Source of the DNA: Massariosphaeria phaeospora
Lineage: Eukaryota > Ascomycota > Dothideomycetes > Pleosporales
Length of the DNA: 64,000 nucleotides
Direction of reading: 5' to 3'
Assembly (NCBI GenBank): GCA_011032825.1
Contig: JAADJZ010000014.1
Coordinates: 930,001-994,000 of the forward strand
Below are positions 44,944-55,401 of the stretch, piece after piece. The notes beneath the pieces were generated by a model. The model made no database searches, was not told where the DNA came from, and saw nothing but the letters and a program-made list of their open reading frames with translations. Position 1 is the stretch's first letter; the number at the start of each line of letters is the position of its first letter. Made by a program: the position numbers and the translations under genes.

Positions 44944-46443
44944 CTATGGGTACTGTTCGCTGACGGTGCACCGCAGTCCCTGTATCTCGCACCTTTTGCG
45001 CAACTCGTCTGTATGCGCCGGCCTCCAGGCATCATCATCGAACCCCAAAGAGTCCGGTACATCCATAACAAGTTCTTTCAACTTGGGCACAGCGTTTGCC
45101 CTATCTCGAACAATCAGATGCTCGACCATCTTATAGAAACTGTTCCCAGTCAAGCCCCACCACGTGTTGTTCACGCAGACCGATTGCAAATCGTCTGTCA
45201 AGCACAGCGTCTCTAGGCTCGCGGGAAGCATACTTCCAAGAGGGGGCTCGTTCTCTTCCCAATATATCTGGCCGTACAGAATGACGGGTGTGACTTCGAG
45301 ATAGCGCAGCGCGTGGAAAGTAGCGAATGATCCGAGAGCGCCGCTCGTCCACACTGCGGGCAAGTTTTCGAGGATTTGTCGGTCTCGATCGAGAAATGGC
45401 GTTATGCGGATACGCAGGTGTTTCAATGTTGTTCGCACGCAGGTGATAGCACGTGCGAGCTCCGAGGCATCTAGTATGGGGTCCTTGCCTTCGCCCCAGG
45501 CGTCGAATTCGTAGTCGAGGTGGCAGAGATTGGGTGTATTGGACAAGATCGCGGTCAGGATAGCTGGTCGTGCCAGGCTGTGTACTAGGTGGAGTCTGTT
45601 CAGATGCAAAGCTGATGGAGGTTCAGTCGGCAGAGGCGCGACCATAAGCCACGGTTCCTCGACGTGTTCGCCGCGGGTTTCATCGTTGGCAAAGGTGAGA
45701 TCCGAGAGACAAAGCTTGAGCTCTTGGATGGCGGGGAGGTAGAAGCAGGGCAGGGAAAGCGCCATGTCAAGCTTGAATTCCTGCGGCGCGATGCACCATT
45801 CCCCCATGTCCCCAGCTAGGTGAATCCGCTCTAGAGAGGATGGCTCCTTCCCGCTTAGCAGGTGACGGAAAGCACGCGGCAGTAAGGTGTTGCCAACCAA
45901 AAGATCGACGCCTATCTCGAGGACTTTGAGCTTTGGACAGCAAAGGATAAGAACGGCGATGGAAGCATCTAGACCCCCAGACCGAACTTCCTCTTTCCAA
46001 GCGGACAGATTGAGTCGATCCAGCCGCTCGAGGGCTTGATACAGGGCTGCTTCTGGTATGTCTTCCTGTTTCTGCTTGCGAAGCTCTAGAGATGTATCCG
46101 GAATCATGTCTGCTGAGCCTAGTCGAGTCCGTATAGAGAAAGACCCATCCGTAAGGAAATGCAGTTGCTCGACCAGCGAGGCGAGAAAAGGGTTTTCCAG
46201 TATATTGACCAGAAGGGTAACTGCTGCGTTTGCTTGACTTTCATTCTTTTTGCTCCAGCTCAGGGTGATCGCTCGATAGATGAGTGGGAGGGTCAAAGCG
46301 CGGTTGGCCTTGCATGTTCGCGACAGGTGGCATAGATCCTTCAAGGCTAGGTCTGCGATAATAATGTCCTGGAGCTCGGTGGAGAGGGTGGCGAAGGTGG
46401 CCATGGTCTTGGTCGGTGGAGTTGGAGTGAGTGTGACGGACAC
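44944..46443 (-). CDS. F-box protein with leucine-rich-like body
   Basis: Single-exon protein of 499 residues from MSVTLTPTPP; an ATG at 46404 (MATFATLSTE) would place the F-box right at the start. The F-box reads FATLSTELQDIIIADLALKDLCHLSRTCKANRA. The rest has irregular leucine-rich segments (LERLDRLNLSAWKEE, CCPKLKVLEIGVDLL, YLPAIQELKLCLSDL, LNRLHLVHSLARPAIL), the pattern of fungal F-box/LRR-like proteins that pick substrates for SCF ubiquitin ligases. No close family is recognised. Its promoter side is invaded by two MITE copies, the nearest 277 bp upstream of the start. Confidence 0.8.
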   Translation of the reverse strand: MSVTLTPTPPTKTMATFATLSTELQDIIIADLALKDLCHLSRTCKANRALTLPLIYRAITLSWSKKNESQANAAVTLLVNILENPFLASLVEQLHFLTDGSFSIRTRLGSADMIPDTSLELRKQKQEDIPEAALYQALERLDRLNLSAWKEEVRSGGLDASIAVLILCCPKLKVLEIGVDLLVGNTLLPRAFRHLLSGKEPSSLERIHLAGDMGEWCIAPQEFKLDMALSLPCFYLPAIQELKLCLSDLTFANDETRGEHVEEPWLMVAPLPTEPPSALHLNRLHLVHSLARPAILTAILSNTPNLCHLDYEFDAWGEGKDPILDASELARAITCVRTTLKHLRIRITPFLDRDRQILENLPAVWTSGALGSFATFHALRYLEVTPVILYGQIYWEENEPPLGSMLPASLETLCLTDDLQSVCVNNTWWGLTGNSFYKMVEHLIVRDRANAVPKLKELVMDVPDSLGFDDDAWRPAHTDELRKRCEIQGLRCTVSEQYP

Positions 46444-46720
46444 GATGTTGGGATGGGGAGGGGTTTATGTATTCCTGCGTAATGCCAAGGAAAGAACGCC
46501 CATGCGACCGGGGCTAAAAATAAGTTCCAGGGGGCCGATTATGGAGAAGTTTTCGCAAGTTCAAAGCGAGAGCTTTATTTGATTTTACTAGAGCGCGAGC
46601 TGAGTAGGTAATACGTTTTGTGGAGCTCTTAGAGTCATGGTCCGTCAAGATGACTCCCATAAAATTTTCGCTCCTTTTGACCTCATCTCTTTACACTCAC
46701 ACACACAAATTTCTCTCCAT

Positions 46721-46938
46721 CACCCCCCTGGCAGAATTCATTTCTAATAACGATAGACTTGAGGGGATCCTCTTGACAGTATAGGACTTTCTAGTAATAG
46801 GTAAAAGTGTACCTATACCTTTGCAAAGCCTTATTATATCTAGTATACTATGCATTGTCTAAGTAAAGCCTGTACATAGACGTAAGAGGGTAAGGTTACC
46901 TAGGTAGGGTATCAGAAATAAATTATGCCAGGGAGGTG
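46721..46938 (+). mobile_element. MITE copy 2, CACC-TIR family, 218 bp
   Basis: Left end CACCCCCCTGGCAGAATTCA, right end inverted (CACCTCCCTGGCATAATTTA). Highly similar over its length to the copy at 20341 and in the same orientation. Flanks CCAT and CTAT differ by one C/T change from a perfect 4-bp duplication. Confidence 0.9.
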
Positions 46939-47179
46939 CTATTATCATGTCGTTTGATTAAATCATAACACCGTCACTTGTTCTCATACAAGATCCAAGA
47001 TTTTCGCGAGCTCCTTGCGACGAACCTCGTTTGTTTAATCGCTAAAATAGGGTAGATTTATGGGTTGTCAATGATTTTATAGGAGTCGTCAAGCATAGTT
47101 CCGAAAGTCCGGCCCACAAAACGAACCATCGACTCAGCTCACGCTGAAATCAAATAAGACTCCCTTTGTTCTAAGCTCG

Positions 47180-47393
47180 CACCTCCCTGGCAGAATTCAT
47201 TGCGGATATTATAGAAGACTTTGCGATCCTTTTGACAGCCTAGGAGATTTTAGCAATAGGTAAATAGTCTACCTATGTCTTTACAAAGCCCTATTATATA
47301 TAGCATACTAGGTATTGTGTATTTATAGCATGTAGAGGTAAGAGGATAGGCTTACCTAGGTGCGCATTAGAAATGAATTATGACAGGGCGGTG
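47180..47393 (+). mobile_element. MITE copy 3, CACC-TIR family, 214 bp
   Basis: Left end CACCTCCCTGGCAGAATTCA and right end inverted (CACCGCCCTGTCATAATTCA). Flanked by a perfect 4-bp duplication CTCG. More diverged inside than copies 1 and 2 but aligned throughout. Confidence 0.9.
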
Positions 47394-47615
47394 CTCGCGA
47401 GAATCTCTCTACTGTTCACATGTTATGTAAAGTTTTATCTCTAAGTAGAAAACGATCAAACAATATAGTCTATGCACAATACCATCCATAAGCCTCGAAA
47501 AGAACCCACGCAGATGCTCTACGTTCGCCGGACCAATGTAGAACGCCTATACTATCCCATAAAGCAAAGATACACCTTTCCAGAGTTGCATGCATATGTA
47601 AGAAACGACGACATC

Positions 47616-48703
47616 CTATCCCTCCAGCTGTATATTGCTAGTGTCAATCTTGATGGGACTCTTGGTCTCAAAGAATCGGTCTGATTTCTCATAATCGACC
47701 TTTTTCTCCTTGTCCGCTTCCTCGTTGCTGTTTTTGCCGCGGCCAATGAAGTAGTCATCGAATGCGTTTCTTGGAGTGGCGCCTTCGCGGATGAAGCGCC
47801 CGCCAGGGCAGGTAGAAGTCAGGAGTGCGCAGCCCCATACTTTGCCGTCCTCCGCGTCGAAGTTGTCTGTACCACAGGGGTCGACAACGCGAACCTTATC
47901 TTTGACTGGAAGTGCCTTGAACTCCGCTGGGATTTTGCCGTCCTTCTTGTCAGATTCGGTCGGTTGGTCGTTGACGGTGACAAAGATAGCGCCTCTGCAG
48001 TTGGTGGCGGTAGGGTTGTCTTCGAAAAACTGGTAGAGTGCCATGCATTCTCCCTACTATCGGGTTAGCTTGGGGTTTCAAGATATTTGCAGACGAAATC
48101 AGGAGGTGCGCTTACGCAGCTTGCTTTGGTACGATGAGCTTCACGGGGTACGTCATTATCTGTACCCTCACCTGGATCGGGCATATCCAAGATACTTTGT
48201 TTGCACTGGCCCATGCAGTCTTTGAGCCCTTGCGGAACGTTCTGTCGGACATCCCAAGTCTTTAAGTTATAGGTGATACTGCCCGGCCCCTTGATGCTTG
48301 AGCTGAGATAGACCCGTTTGTCAATTGCCATAGCTGTCATAACGCCTGGCCTTGCGTTCCTGCCTATTCCTGAGCCGCTCATCGTTACAAAGGCATCTTT
48401 TGCCAATCCAGCGAGTTGACGATCACTGCCTTCAAATGTTTCTTTGAAAGCATCTTGAACTCTTGGGAACGTAAGTCGGGCTGAGAACAAAACACTCTTC
48501 CTCACACCGACCGCTTGCTTTAAGTCCAATTCGTCTTTCTTTATGGCAACGTCGCTTTCGTACTCGCACCAGGCATCGTCTTTAGCTCGTGCGCGAGCGA
48601 TCAAGGAAAGAGCATCGTACTCGAAGGGATCAGAGATTGGAGCGGCGGCCACAAGCCATGTAGAAGTTGCGGCGGTAAAGAGAAGCACAGAAGTGAAACG
48701 CAT
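47616..48703 (-). CDS. Secreted protein of unknown family, with an 8-nt microexon
   Basis: Predicted secreted protein of 325 residues. Exon 1 is 48703-48172, exon 2 is only 8 nt (48123-48116), exon 3 is 48053-47616. Introns are 48 nt (GTGAGG...CAAAG, branch AATGACG) and 62 nt (GTAAGC...TAGTAG, branch GCTAACC). The microexon supplies a SC pair and joins two otherwise incompatible frames, giving KDCMGQCKQSILD-MPDP-ASCGECMALYQFF. Signal peptide: MRFTSVLLFTAATSTWLVAA. Cysteines cluster in the middle (CMGQC, SCGEC, NCRG, PCGTD, GCALLTSTC). No transmembrane segment or GPI signal. No family recognised. Divergent from another secreted-protein gene 1.09 kb away. Confidence 0.82.
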
Positions 48704-49791
48704 AGCTTAATATGTAGAGCCAGAGCTCAGAATGAACGTAGAGAGATAGAAAATTAAGTTTGAAGTGAATGATAATTCTCAAGCTCAAGGTAGACGGCTT
48801 GTGTTTATAGAAACTTTGATAGTTCTGAGGCCTCCCAGTAATCGTTCCTTTCTCATTTAATTGCCTCTTACAGCACGAAGCACAAGACCAAACCAAGTTT
48901 CAGTTCAGCGTTGCTCAGCCCGGAGGCTGTAATAGTAGAACAGGCATTTGTCCCCCGTGCTCCCAGGGCCTAACTGCTAAAATTGAATCAATTTCATTTC
49001 TTTCGGCGGCTGCAGTCAGGCGATACTGTTTCAGCATAATTGAATGGATTGACCTCCTGAAAACTTAGTCGCTGAATGTATGTAATCAGGTAAGACGGGC
49101 TGTGTTAGATCCGAGCTGCTTACTTCGGAACACGATCCGAGCTGCTTACTTCAGAATCGCGTTCGCCTCTCTCTGCGTAGTTTCGAGAACGGCCCCTAAA
49201 TTAGACTTAAGCGCAATTTCCCAGAACCGACCCCTACATTAGTGCTATTGTAAGCTAGGCCACCCATTGCTTGGCACTCCGCTGTCATAATCCGTTTCTG
49301 ATGCCTCCGTGACCATGGTCTCTCTCCAAATTTCATTCTATACAGACATTATCTAGTATGCTAGATACAATAGGGCTTTGTAAAAATAGAGATAGACTAC
49401 CTGCCTATTGCTAGTATCTTATATACTATCAAGAGGATTGTATAAAGTCTACTCGGTTACTTGACCGGCAATGAATTCTGCCAGGGCGGTGGGCCAGTCA
49501 CGGACAAGTATACTATTTACGCCTGGGGCTGGGGCAGGTTACGCCCCGCTTATCGCGATGCGAAGGATCTGTATCCATTACAAAGGGTAACTATTCCGGG
49601 CATACATGCCCCTGCACCAATCCCCGACGGGACGCCTAATCCGGAATTGGCACGTTATGGAGAATTTTCGTCGGGGAATTAGGTAGCTGTTTGACGCACA
49701 TCATCGGACAGAATTATAAAGATACGCCTCTGCAAGTCTTTGGAGAACCATTCACTTCTTCACTTTATCAGCTTCTCCACAATCATTTAAC
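48704..49791. promoter_or_regulatory. Divergent promoter region of the secreted pair, with MITE fragment
   Basis: 1,088 bp between two divergent start codons. Contains a truncated MITE at 49350-49491, nearer the right-hand gene. A short duplicated phrase (GATCCGAGCTGCTTACTTC) occurs twice around 49109-49152. Confidence 0.55.
49350..49491 (-). mobile_element. MITE copy 4, truncated, reverse orientation
   Basis: Ends at 49491 with the terminal repeat (…CTGCCAGGGCGGTG) and matches the left two thirds of the full copies in reverse orientation. The other end is missing past the ATCTAGTATGCTAGATA segment. It lies about 300 bp upstream of the secreted-protein gene at 49792. Confidence 0.8.
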
Positions 49792-51031
49792 ATGACAAAA
49801 CTTCCTTTCGCCCTTCTTCTGCTCGGCCTGTCTGCACAAGCACTTAGCGGCGCAACGAGCGACACTTCCACCTCTACCTCTCTTGCCCTCTTCAAGCGCG
49901 AAACGGAGTTTGACAGAAGGCTTGCTACATATGAGAATGACCAGAAATGCCTAGATCGCGAAGGTGGTGATGGAAATGAGTGGCTTGAAGACTGCAAAGA
50001 AGCATGCGGACCTCGCGAGATACCCAAAGACGAGAATGGGAAACCAATCTCACAGCTATCAAGCATCAGTTGCGATTTCTCCAAGTCATTCTGGGTGGAT
50101 TCTCGTGACGGAAAGCCTAGCGACCGAGTTGGTGAGCATGCCCTCTACCTAATCATGCTATTGCCTGCTAAGCAAAATCTTAGGCACTGGAAGAATTAGA
50201 GCTGGTGTGTGCCTATGTGATGACCCTGTCGTCAACAGCCTTTCCTACTTCGTTATCAATGGAGTGGCACAGGGCTTCCAGAACTTTGGAAAATGGCTGG
50301 GAGAGTTGCTTTGCGGCGCACTCAAGATCGTCGACCTCTTCAAGGACATCGCATTGATGGCGATTCCTGGCCCTGGACAAGCTATCAAAGCTCTTACTGC
50401 ATCTGCAAGTGAGTCAGATTCAGACTCTCCGTACCAAGTATCGCAGTACTGATCATGTACAGCCCTGGCCATCAAAGCTGCCAAAGCCTACAAGTACGCA
50501 TACGAAGGCGTCGAAAACGCACAGGCGGCCAACGAATTCGGCACTTGGTTTTTGAGTGGCGGAGCGGAGCAAGCGGATCCATTGTCCTTTGCTGGATTGG
50601 CCGGGTGCCCCGGTAAACCAATCTTGCCCAGCCTGGGTGACCTCATCTCTGCTTTTGTGCCCATGGTGGAATACCCTGACGTACAACTGCCCGGTGGTGT
50701 ACCCTTGGATACCGTGCCAGGTGGAAAGGGCGGATGTATGGGCAAGAAGCCGTGTAACAAAAAAGACGACCAGCCAAAGTCGGAGAAGGAACCTGAAAAG
50801 ACGGCAGAGAAGACTCAAGATAACCAACCATCGGAAACACCCAAAGAGACTGGCAATGCAACCCCGACGCAGACTGCAAATCCTGAGCCATCCGCCACTG
50901 AAGCGCCTAGCTCAAGCTCCTCCGTCCGCGCTTGCAAAATGCGTTCCAAAAAGGCGCGTCGTGGCCTCGACTACGCTGCCCCTACTTCGGCACCCCAGCA
51001 GACTACACTAGCTACCGCAATCATTTCCTAG
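49792..51031 (+). CDS. Secreted protein with Kex2-like site and Gly/Ala-rich helical core
   Basis: Predicted secreted protein of 377 residues in three exons: 49792-50131, 50184-50408 and 50463-51031; junction phases agree and the sum is divisible by three. Signal peptide MTKLPFALLLLGLSAQALSGA, then a Ser/Thr stretch and a dibasic KR (FKRET) that could be a Kex2 cleavage site. Cysteines: QKC, EDCKEAC, ISCDF, CLCDD. The middle has long small-residue and hydrophobic helices (WLGELLCGALKIVDLFKDIA; MAIPGPGQAIKALTASA; LAIKAAKAYKYAYEG). Then GCPGKPILPSLGD and a charged, Lys/Pro/Thr-rich disordered tail with KKARR. Family not recognised. Divergent neighbour of another unknown secreted protein; together they may work as a pair, which is inference. 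Confidence 0.82.
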
Positions 51032-51620
51032 TCGTCTCACCAAAGAATGTATGAATAGGTTAGCGAACGCGTAAGGAGCGGTGTTCTTTCTTGTATTTAG
51101 ATGGGTTTAGATCGGCGGTTGCATATTCAGTGGTAGTTGTGAGCCGGCGTTTGGACATAGAATAGCATCAGCATTGAAATTTTTGAGATCGGAATTTGAT
51201 CTGGGAAAAAGCTTGACAAGGAAAGTGTGGTCCATTGAATCAAGTAAAACTCTCTAGAGGCTTTCCAGCCCAGCAGACCTTAACATGTGATCTCGGTTGA
51301 GCTGTCCCCTTTGGTATTAGCCTCGGACCTTCAATGCCGTCTCACGTCACTTGCGGGGTTGGTACCCGTGGACATGCACGTAAGGCGGGAGCTTCGACGG
51401 AGTCCACATCTTGGAGCAAGTAATAAAGAGGGATAATGGGAGAATGCAGGGGATGTCATTATGAAATCAATATCTGAAGCAACAGCCGAGATACGCGAAT
51501 CCTTAAACATACTCCGTGTCAACGAGCCGCTGCAATTCGGACGGCCTCGAGGGCAAATTCCTTCAACAACCTTCTCCCCAGGATCCATCAGCATTACTCT
51601 GAGTCCTTCTAGTACCCAAA
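51032..51620. other. Intergenic between convergent genes
   Basis: 589 bp, no recognisable gene. Confidence 0.5.
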
Positions 51621-53015
51621 CTACGTCCATGGATTCGGCACCCACGCTAAATCATCCTCCGCCGGTAGCGCTCCTTCTGCCTGCAATCTTGCAGCAACCT
51701 CGTCCACCTCACTCCAAACCCTCAAGATGTTCTCGCCGACAATCTTCCTCACGTCCGCCTCTTTGATGCCCTGTCTCAGCATCTCCGCCACGAGGTTGGG
51801 GAACTTGGACACATCCTCCAGGCCCTCAATCGCGCTCGGCACGCCATCGAAGTCACTTCCCAGGCCCACATAGTCGTACCCGATGAGATCCCCAATGTAG
51901 CGAATGTGGCGGACGACGTAAGACAGCGTTTGGTTCGGCGTGTAGTCCCCGGGAAGCTGTCCAGGAACCGCAGTCCCATTGCCCGGCCACCTGCACCCGA
52001 CAAAGCCTTTCCAGAAATTCACCATGACCACGCCCCGCCGCGCTTTCACAAGCTGCAGCACGTCGTCTGGCACGTTGCGCGGATGCGGACATAAGGCAAA
52101 CACGCTGCTGTGGCTGAACATGGGCGGCGCGAGCGAGCCCTCCCATTCCTCTGGATGCCCGCCCAGCACATCGCGCTGCGTATCCGCACTCGTGTGGCTC
52201 AAATCCACAAGCATGCCCAACCTGTTCATCTCGCGCACCAGCGTCCTCCCGATCGGACTCACGCCGCCCCAAAGGGGAACCGCAGGTATGTTACCCGTGG
52301 TACGCTCGAAGACCGCTGCATCGGCGTAGATGTTGTGGCAGTTGTGCGTTAGTGTTGCATAACGCACACCACGGGCGTGGAAGTCGCGCAGCTTGGAAAA
52401 CGAGTTGCCAATTAGATGCAGCGATTCGAGGCCCAGGGGCGAGATGATGCGGCCAGTGTTGAAGATGCTCAAGGTGTCGGAGGCATTTGATGGCCGCGCG
52501 AAGGTGCTGGGGTAGAGGGCGTGGATGCGGTGGATCACGTCGACCGCTGCGTCGGCGATGGGGACCGCTTTGGCAAAGTATTCAAGAGAGTAGTTGCCTT
52601 CTTTGGGGCAGTCTTCGTAGATGGACCAGAAGGTTCCGCCGACTTGGCCTTGACGCAGCCGGATGAGGTCGACTTGGCCGTCGAGGCCACCGGTTTCGAA
52701 GGGCGTGGTAAAGTTGTCGAGATAGATGTGGTGGCTGTAGGCCCAGCGGAGGAAGTAGGCAAGGTCGTTATGGCCGTCTGGGGAAATCAGTAAGATGGGC
52801 AGACTCGAGGGAGCTTAAGGCTATGGGCTGGAATTCGGCGTACCGATCAAAGGGGTTTCCTTCAGAATCTGCTGGACCCTTGTCTCGAGGGTTGGCGGAT
52901 AAGTCGGATATGGTGCAGGCTCGAGGGACGTCGGGTTGCTGGATGTGGACGTGAAGAGAATAGCAGAGAGGTACGCCAAGGTCGTCCAACGGTAGGTGAT
53001 GTTCTGTCGTCTCAT
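51621..53015 (-). CDS. Membrane dipeptidase (renal dipeptidase family, M19)
   Basis: Zinc dipeptidase of 442 residues in two exons, 53015-52844 and 52777-51621 (intron 66 nt, GTACGC...CCCCAG). The N terminus has a membrane anchor or signal (WTTLAYLSAILFTSTSS). The metal site begins with DGHND (H60, D62), formed across the splice junction. Further family blocks: LRQGQVGGTFWSIYEDCP with the bridging glutamate, GVRYATLTHNCHN, MLVDLSHTSADT, PPMFSHSSVFALCPHPRNVPDD, and YVGLGSDFDGV. The enzyme cleaves dipeptides, with broad specificity, at the cell surface or in the secretory pathway; some fungal homologues act in gliotoxin-type pathways, but no such cluster is here. Length is typical. Confidence 0.93.
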
Positions 53016-53246
53016 GGCGACGTCGTGGCTAGGCTGAAATGAATCCTCAGCTCACACCCCAAGCTCCAGACGCCCAGGTACTTATGAGGGTTACAGCGGA
53101 AGCCATACGTCATCCCGCACGGTGTGTGCTCTTGTACCTACACTGCGCCATGCAGCATTCGTCCAGTCATTCTTTACCCGGTGAGGGGCTTCGTATCCAT
53201 GCATATGCATATGCACATACACATGCGGAGCGACCCATGATCCCTG

Positions 53247-54175
53247 TCACTCCACCTCCACTCCATCTCTATCCTCTCCTGTATCCATCCTCAACTTCCT
53301 CTCCCAACCCTTACGCCCAATTCTCTCCAGCCGCACCGCATCCGCATACTCTTTCTCCTGCAAGATCCAAGAGAGCTCCTCGTCAGAAATGGGCTCAGGC
53401 TCGCCGTTTGAATCGAGGGTACCCGTTGGCCCTGCACCGCCCGACATCATGAAGCGTTGTTGAGAAGGGGACTCGTCGTGGAGAGTGAGGTCTGGAGTGG
53501 AAGGGTAGACGTGGTCCGGCACGGGCGTGAATGGTATTAAGGGGGTTCACCGTTATAGTAAGCCGGGGAGCGGCGGCGGCGGCGAGAAGTTGGGCGGGTG
53601 CGAGTGGTCGCTTCTGCTAGTGCAGAGGGAGATGTAAGTGGTGGGGTGAAGCGCTTCGGATCGATCTTCTGAAGCTCTTCGGATTTATGTTTGTTCTCCT
53701 TCATTTCTTTTCTCTCAGTCATCCTCTTCTGCTTCTTTTTCTGCTTCTCTTTCCTCTCCAATGAAAAGACAGCTCGAGCAGGAGGCCCCGCCATAACCGG
53801 AAGGTCATTATCCTTCTCCCTCGCCTCCTTCATTAGATCCCTCCGTTCTCTCTCATATTTATTGGCCGCGTCCGCTAGTCTCTTGCGAGCCCAAGCCCAA
53901 CGCACATACGCCGCGTCACCCACGCGTCGCAAATAGGTTCTCAGGGCTTCAATCGCCTTCTCCACCACGATCTTCTTCGCTTTGCCCGCAAACTCTGCGA
54001 GCGCCGCGGCGCGCGAATTACCACTCGCAACCAATTCCTCCGTTACACGAACTTTGTCTTCGGCTCCAGTGTTGGTGCCAGTACCGTCGGGTTGCGCCGC
54101 ATTGCGCTTCTTGGAGGCGGATGAAGGGGAAATAGGGCTGAGAGTGATGTCGACATCCCACGCCATTTCGTACAT
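53247..54175 (-). CDS. Hypothetical basic coiled-coil protein, two exons
   Basis: Two open frames, 54175-53551 and 53491-53247, join in phase through a 59-nt intron (GTGAAC...TCCAG, a weak donor) to give 289 residues. The N-terminal MYEMAWDVDITLSPISPSSASKK is followed by long helices with Arg/Lys/Glu (VVEKAIEALRTYLRRVGDAAYVRWAWARKRLADAANKYERERR), a KEKQKKKQKR basic block, and a disordered C terminus with ISDEELSWILQEKEYADAVRLERIGRKGWERKL. No known domain. If the intron is wrong, the first frame alone would still encode 212 residues. Probably intracellular; function unknown. Confidence 0.6.
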
Positions 54176-55401
54176 GTGAGGAGGAGGAGAGGTGGGTGTT
54201 GCGGGGAGTGGCTATACCTGTGCGTGCAACTGGGATGATGCGTTAGATACTTCGTCCCTGCATCGCCGCCGCGCGTCAAGTGGGAAGACACGTTCGAGCT
54301 GTGCGAGCAAGCCTTTGTATGTCGCTTTCCGTCAAGTATCAAGTATACCAATAGCGTTGTGTATGTATGTAGAGTGAGGCAAGAGATCGATATTAGATGT
54401 TTCGAGGTCTCGCGAGATCAAGTGTGAGGCTGTTGTGTCGAAAAGGCGGGGCGGGTGCAGTCGAGTTTGTGATGTCAATGGTTTCTTGCCTATTCTATTT
54501 CGGGTTAGTATGCGGCGCGGGTTGGGAAGAGTGAAAGCTCCCCACGTGATCCTTCTTTGTTGTGAAGAAAGAAATTTTGTCGATTCACTCGCGGCTTTAT
54601 TGCAACCGCAACTTTTTCGGGTGAGTCCTTGTTCGATTGTTAAATAATGAAGGTATTGTTGCTCATGGAGTGCAACCTACAACTTTCAAAGCTTGGATAG
54701 CCTGATAAAGAACACTGGACGTTGGTGAACTAATGTCGAGATTGTGTCGTCTTTTGCCGTTCTTGGTACCTAATTTATATCCATGATCCCGGGGATAAGC
54801 GTATGATTAGGGCGATGGTTTAACATTTGCACGATCGATTTCGCCAATCCAGAAACTGAGGCTCGCTATAGCTTCGATAGTTACTGTTTTCAGAAACAGT
54901 GGAATCATAGTAGACTTTGTTTAAGACCAAGAAAAACCGGAGAAGCGATTGGTCGCAAGGGTTGGCACAGGGTCCCGCCTTGTATCTGCACTGTGACAAT
55001 AGCACATAAGCATTACGGAGGCTTATCAGAACCACGAGCGCAATTCCAAGTAATCAATCGCGGTTTTGTTGTTGAGTCTCCCGATCGGCTGTACGACTAT
55101 GAGTCAATGAGAAACATCTCTTACGGCTGGAAAGGCCCTTGAACCAGGTATCATAGCTACCTGGGTGATAGCTATCTTGTAGCTAGCTATCCATTCATCT
55201 GAGTCCAAGCAACCCAGCTTTGATGACTATGCCACAGGTACCTTGTGATTCCTGGGAGGTGAATTCCTTCTGGCTATAAATCTATGGTTGTTAGGTATAT
55301 ACAGCTGCGTCAACACGAAGTCTTTTACTCTTCATGTCGATTGCTCCAGTCCATAAACCACTCCCATATTTTACTGTGACCTCTCTGACATCTGTTCCAA
55401 A
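54176..55401. other. 1.2-kb gene-free stretch
   Basis: No credible gene on either strand; short ORFs only. Confidence 0.5.

Larger units (their letters stand above)
46444..47615. other. MITE-containing intergenic region
   Basis: About 1.2 kb with no gene but two full-length MITE copies separated by 241 bp; AT-rich in between. Confidence 0.7.
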
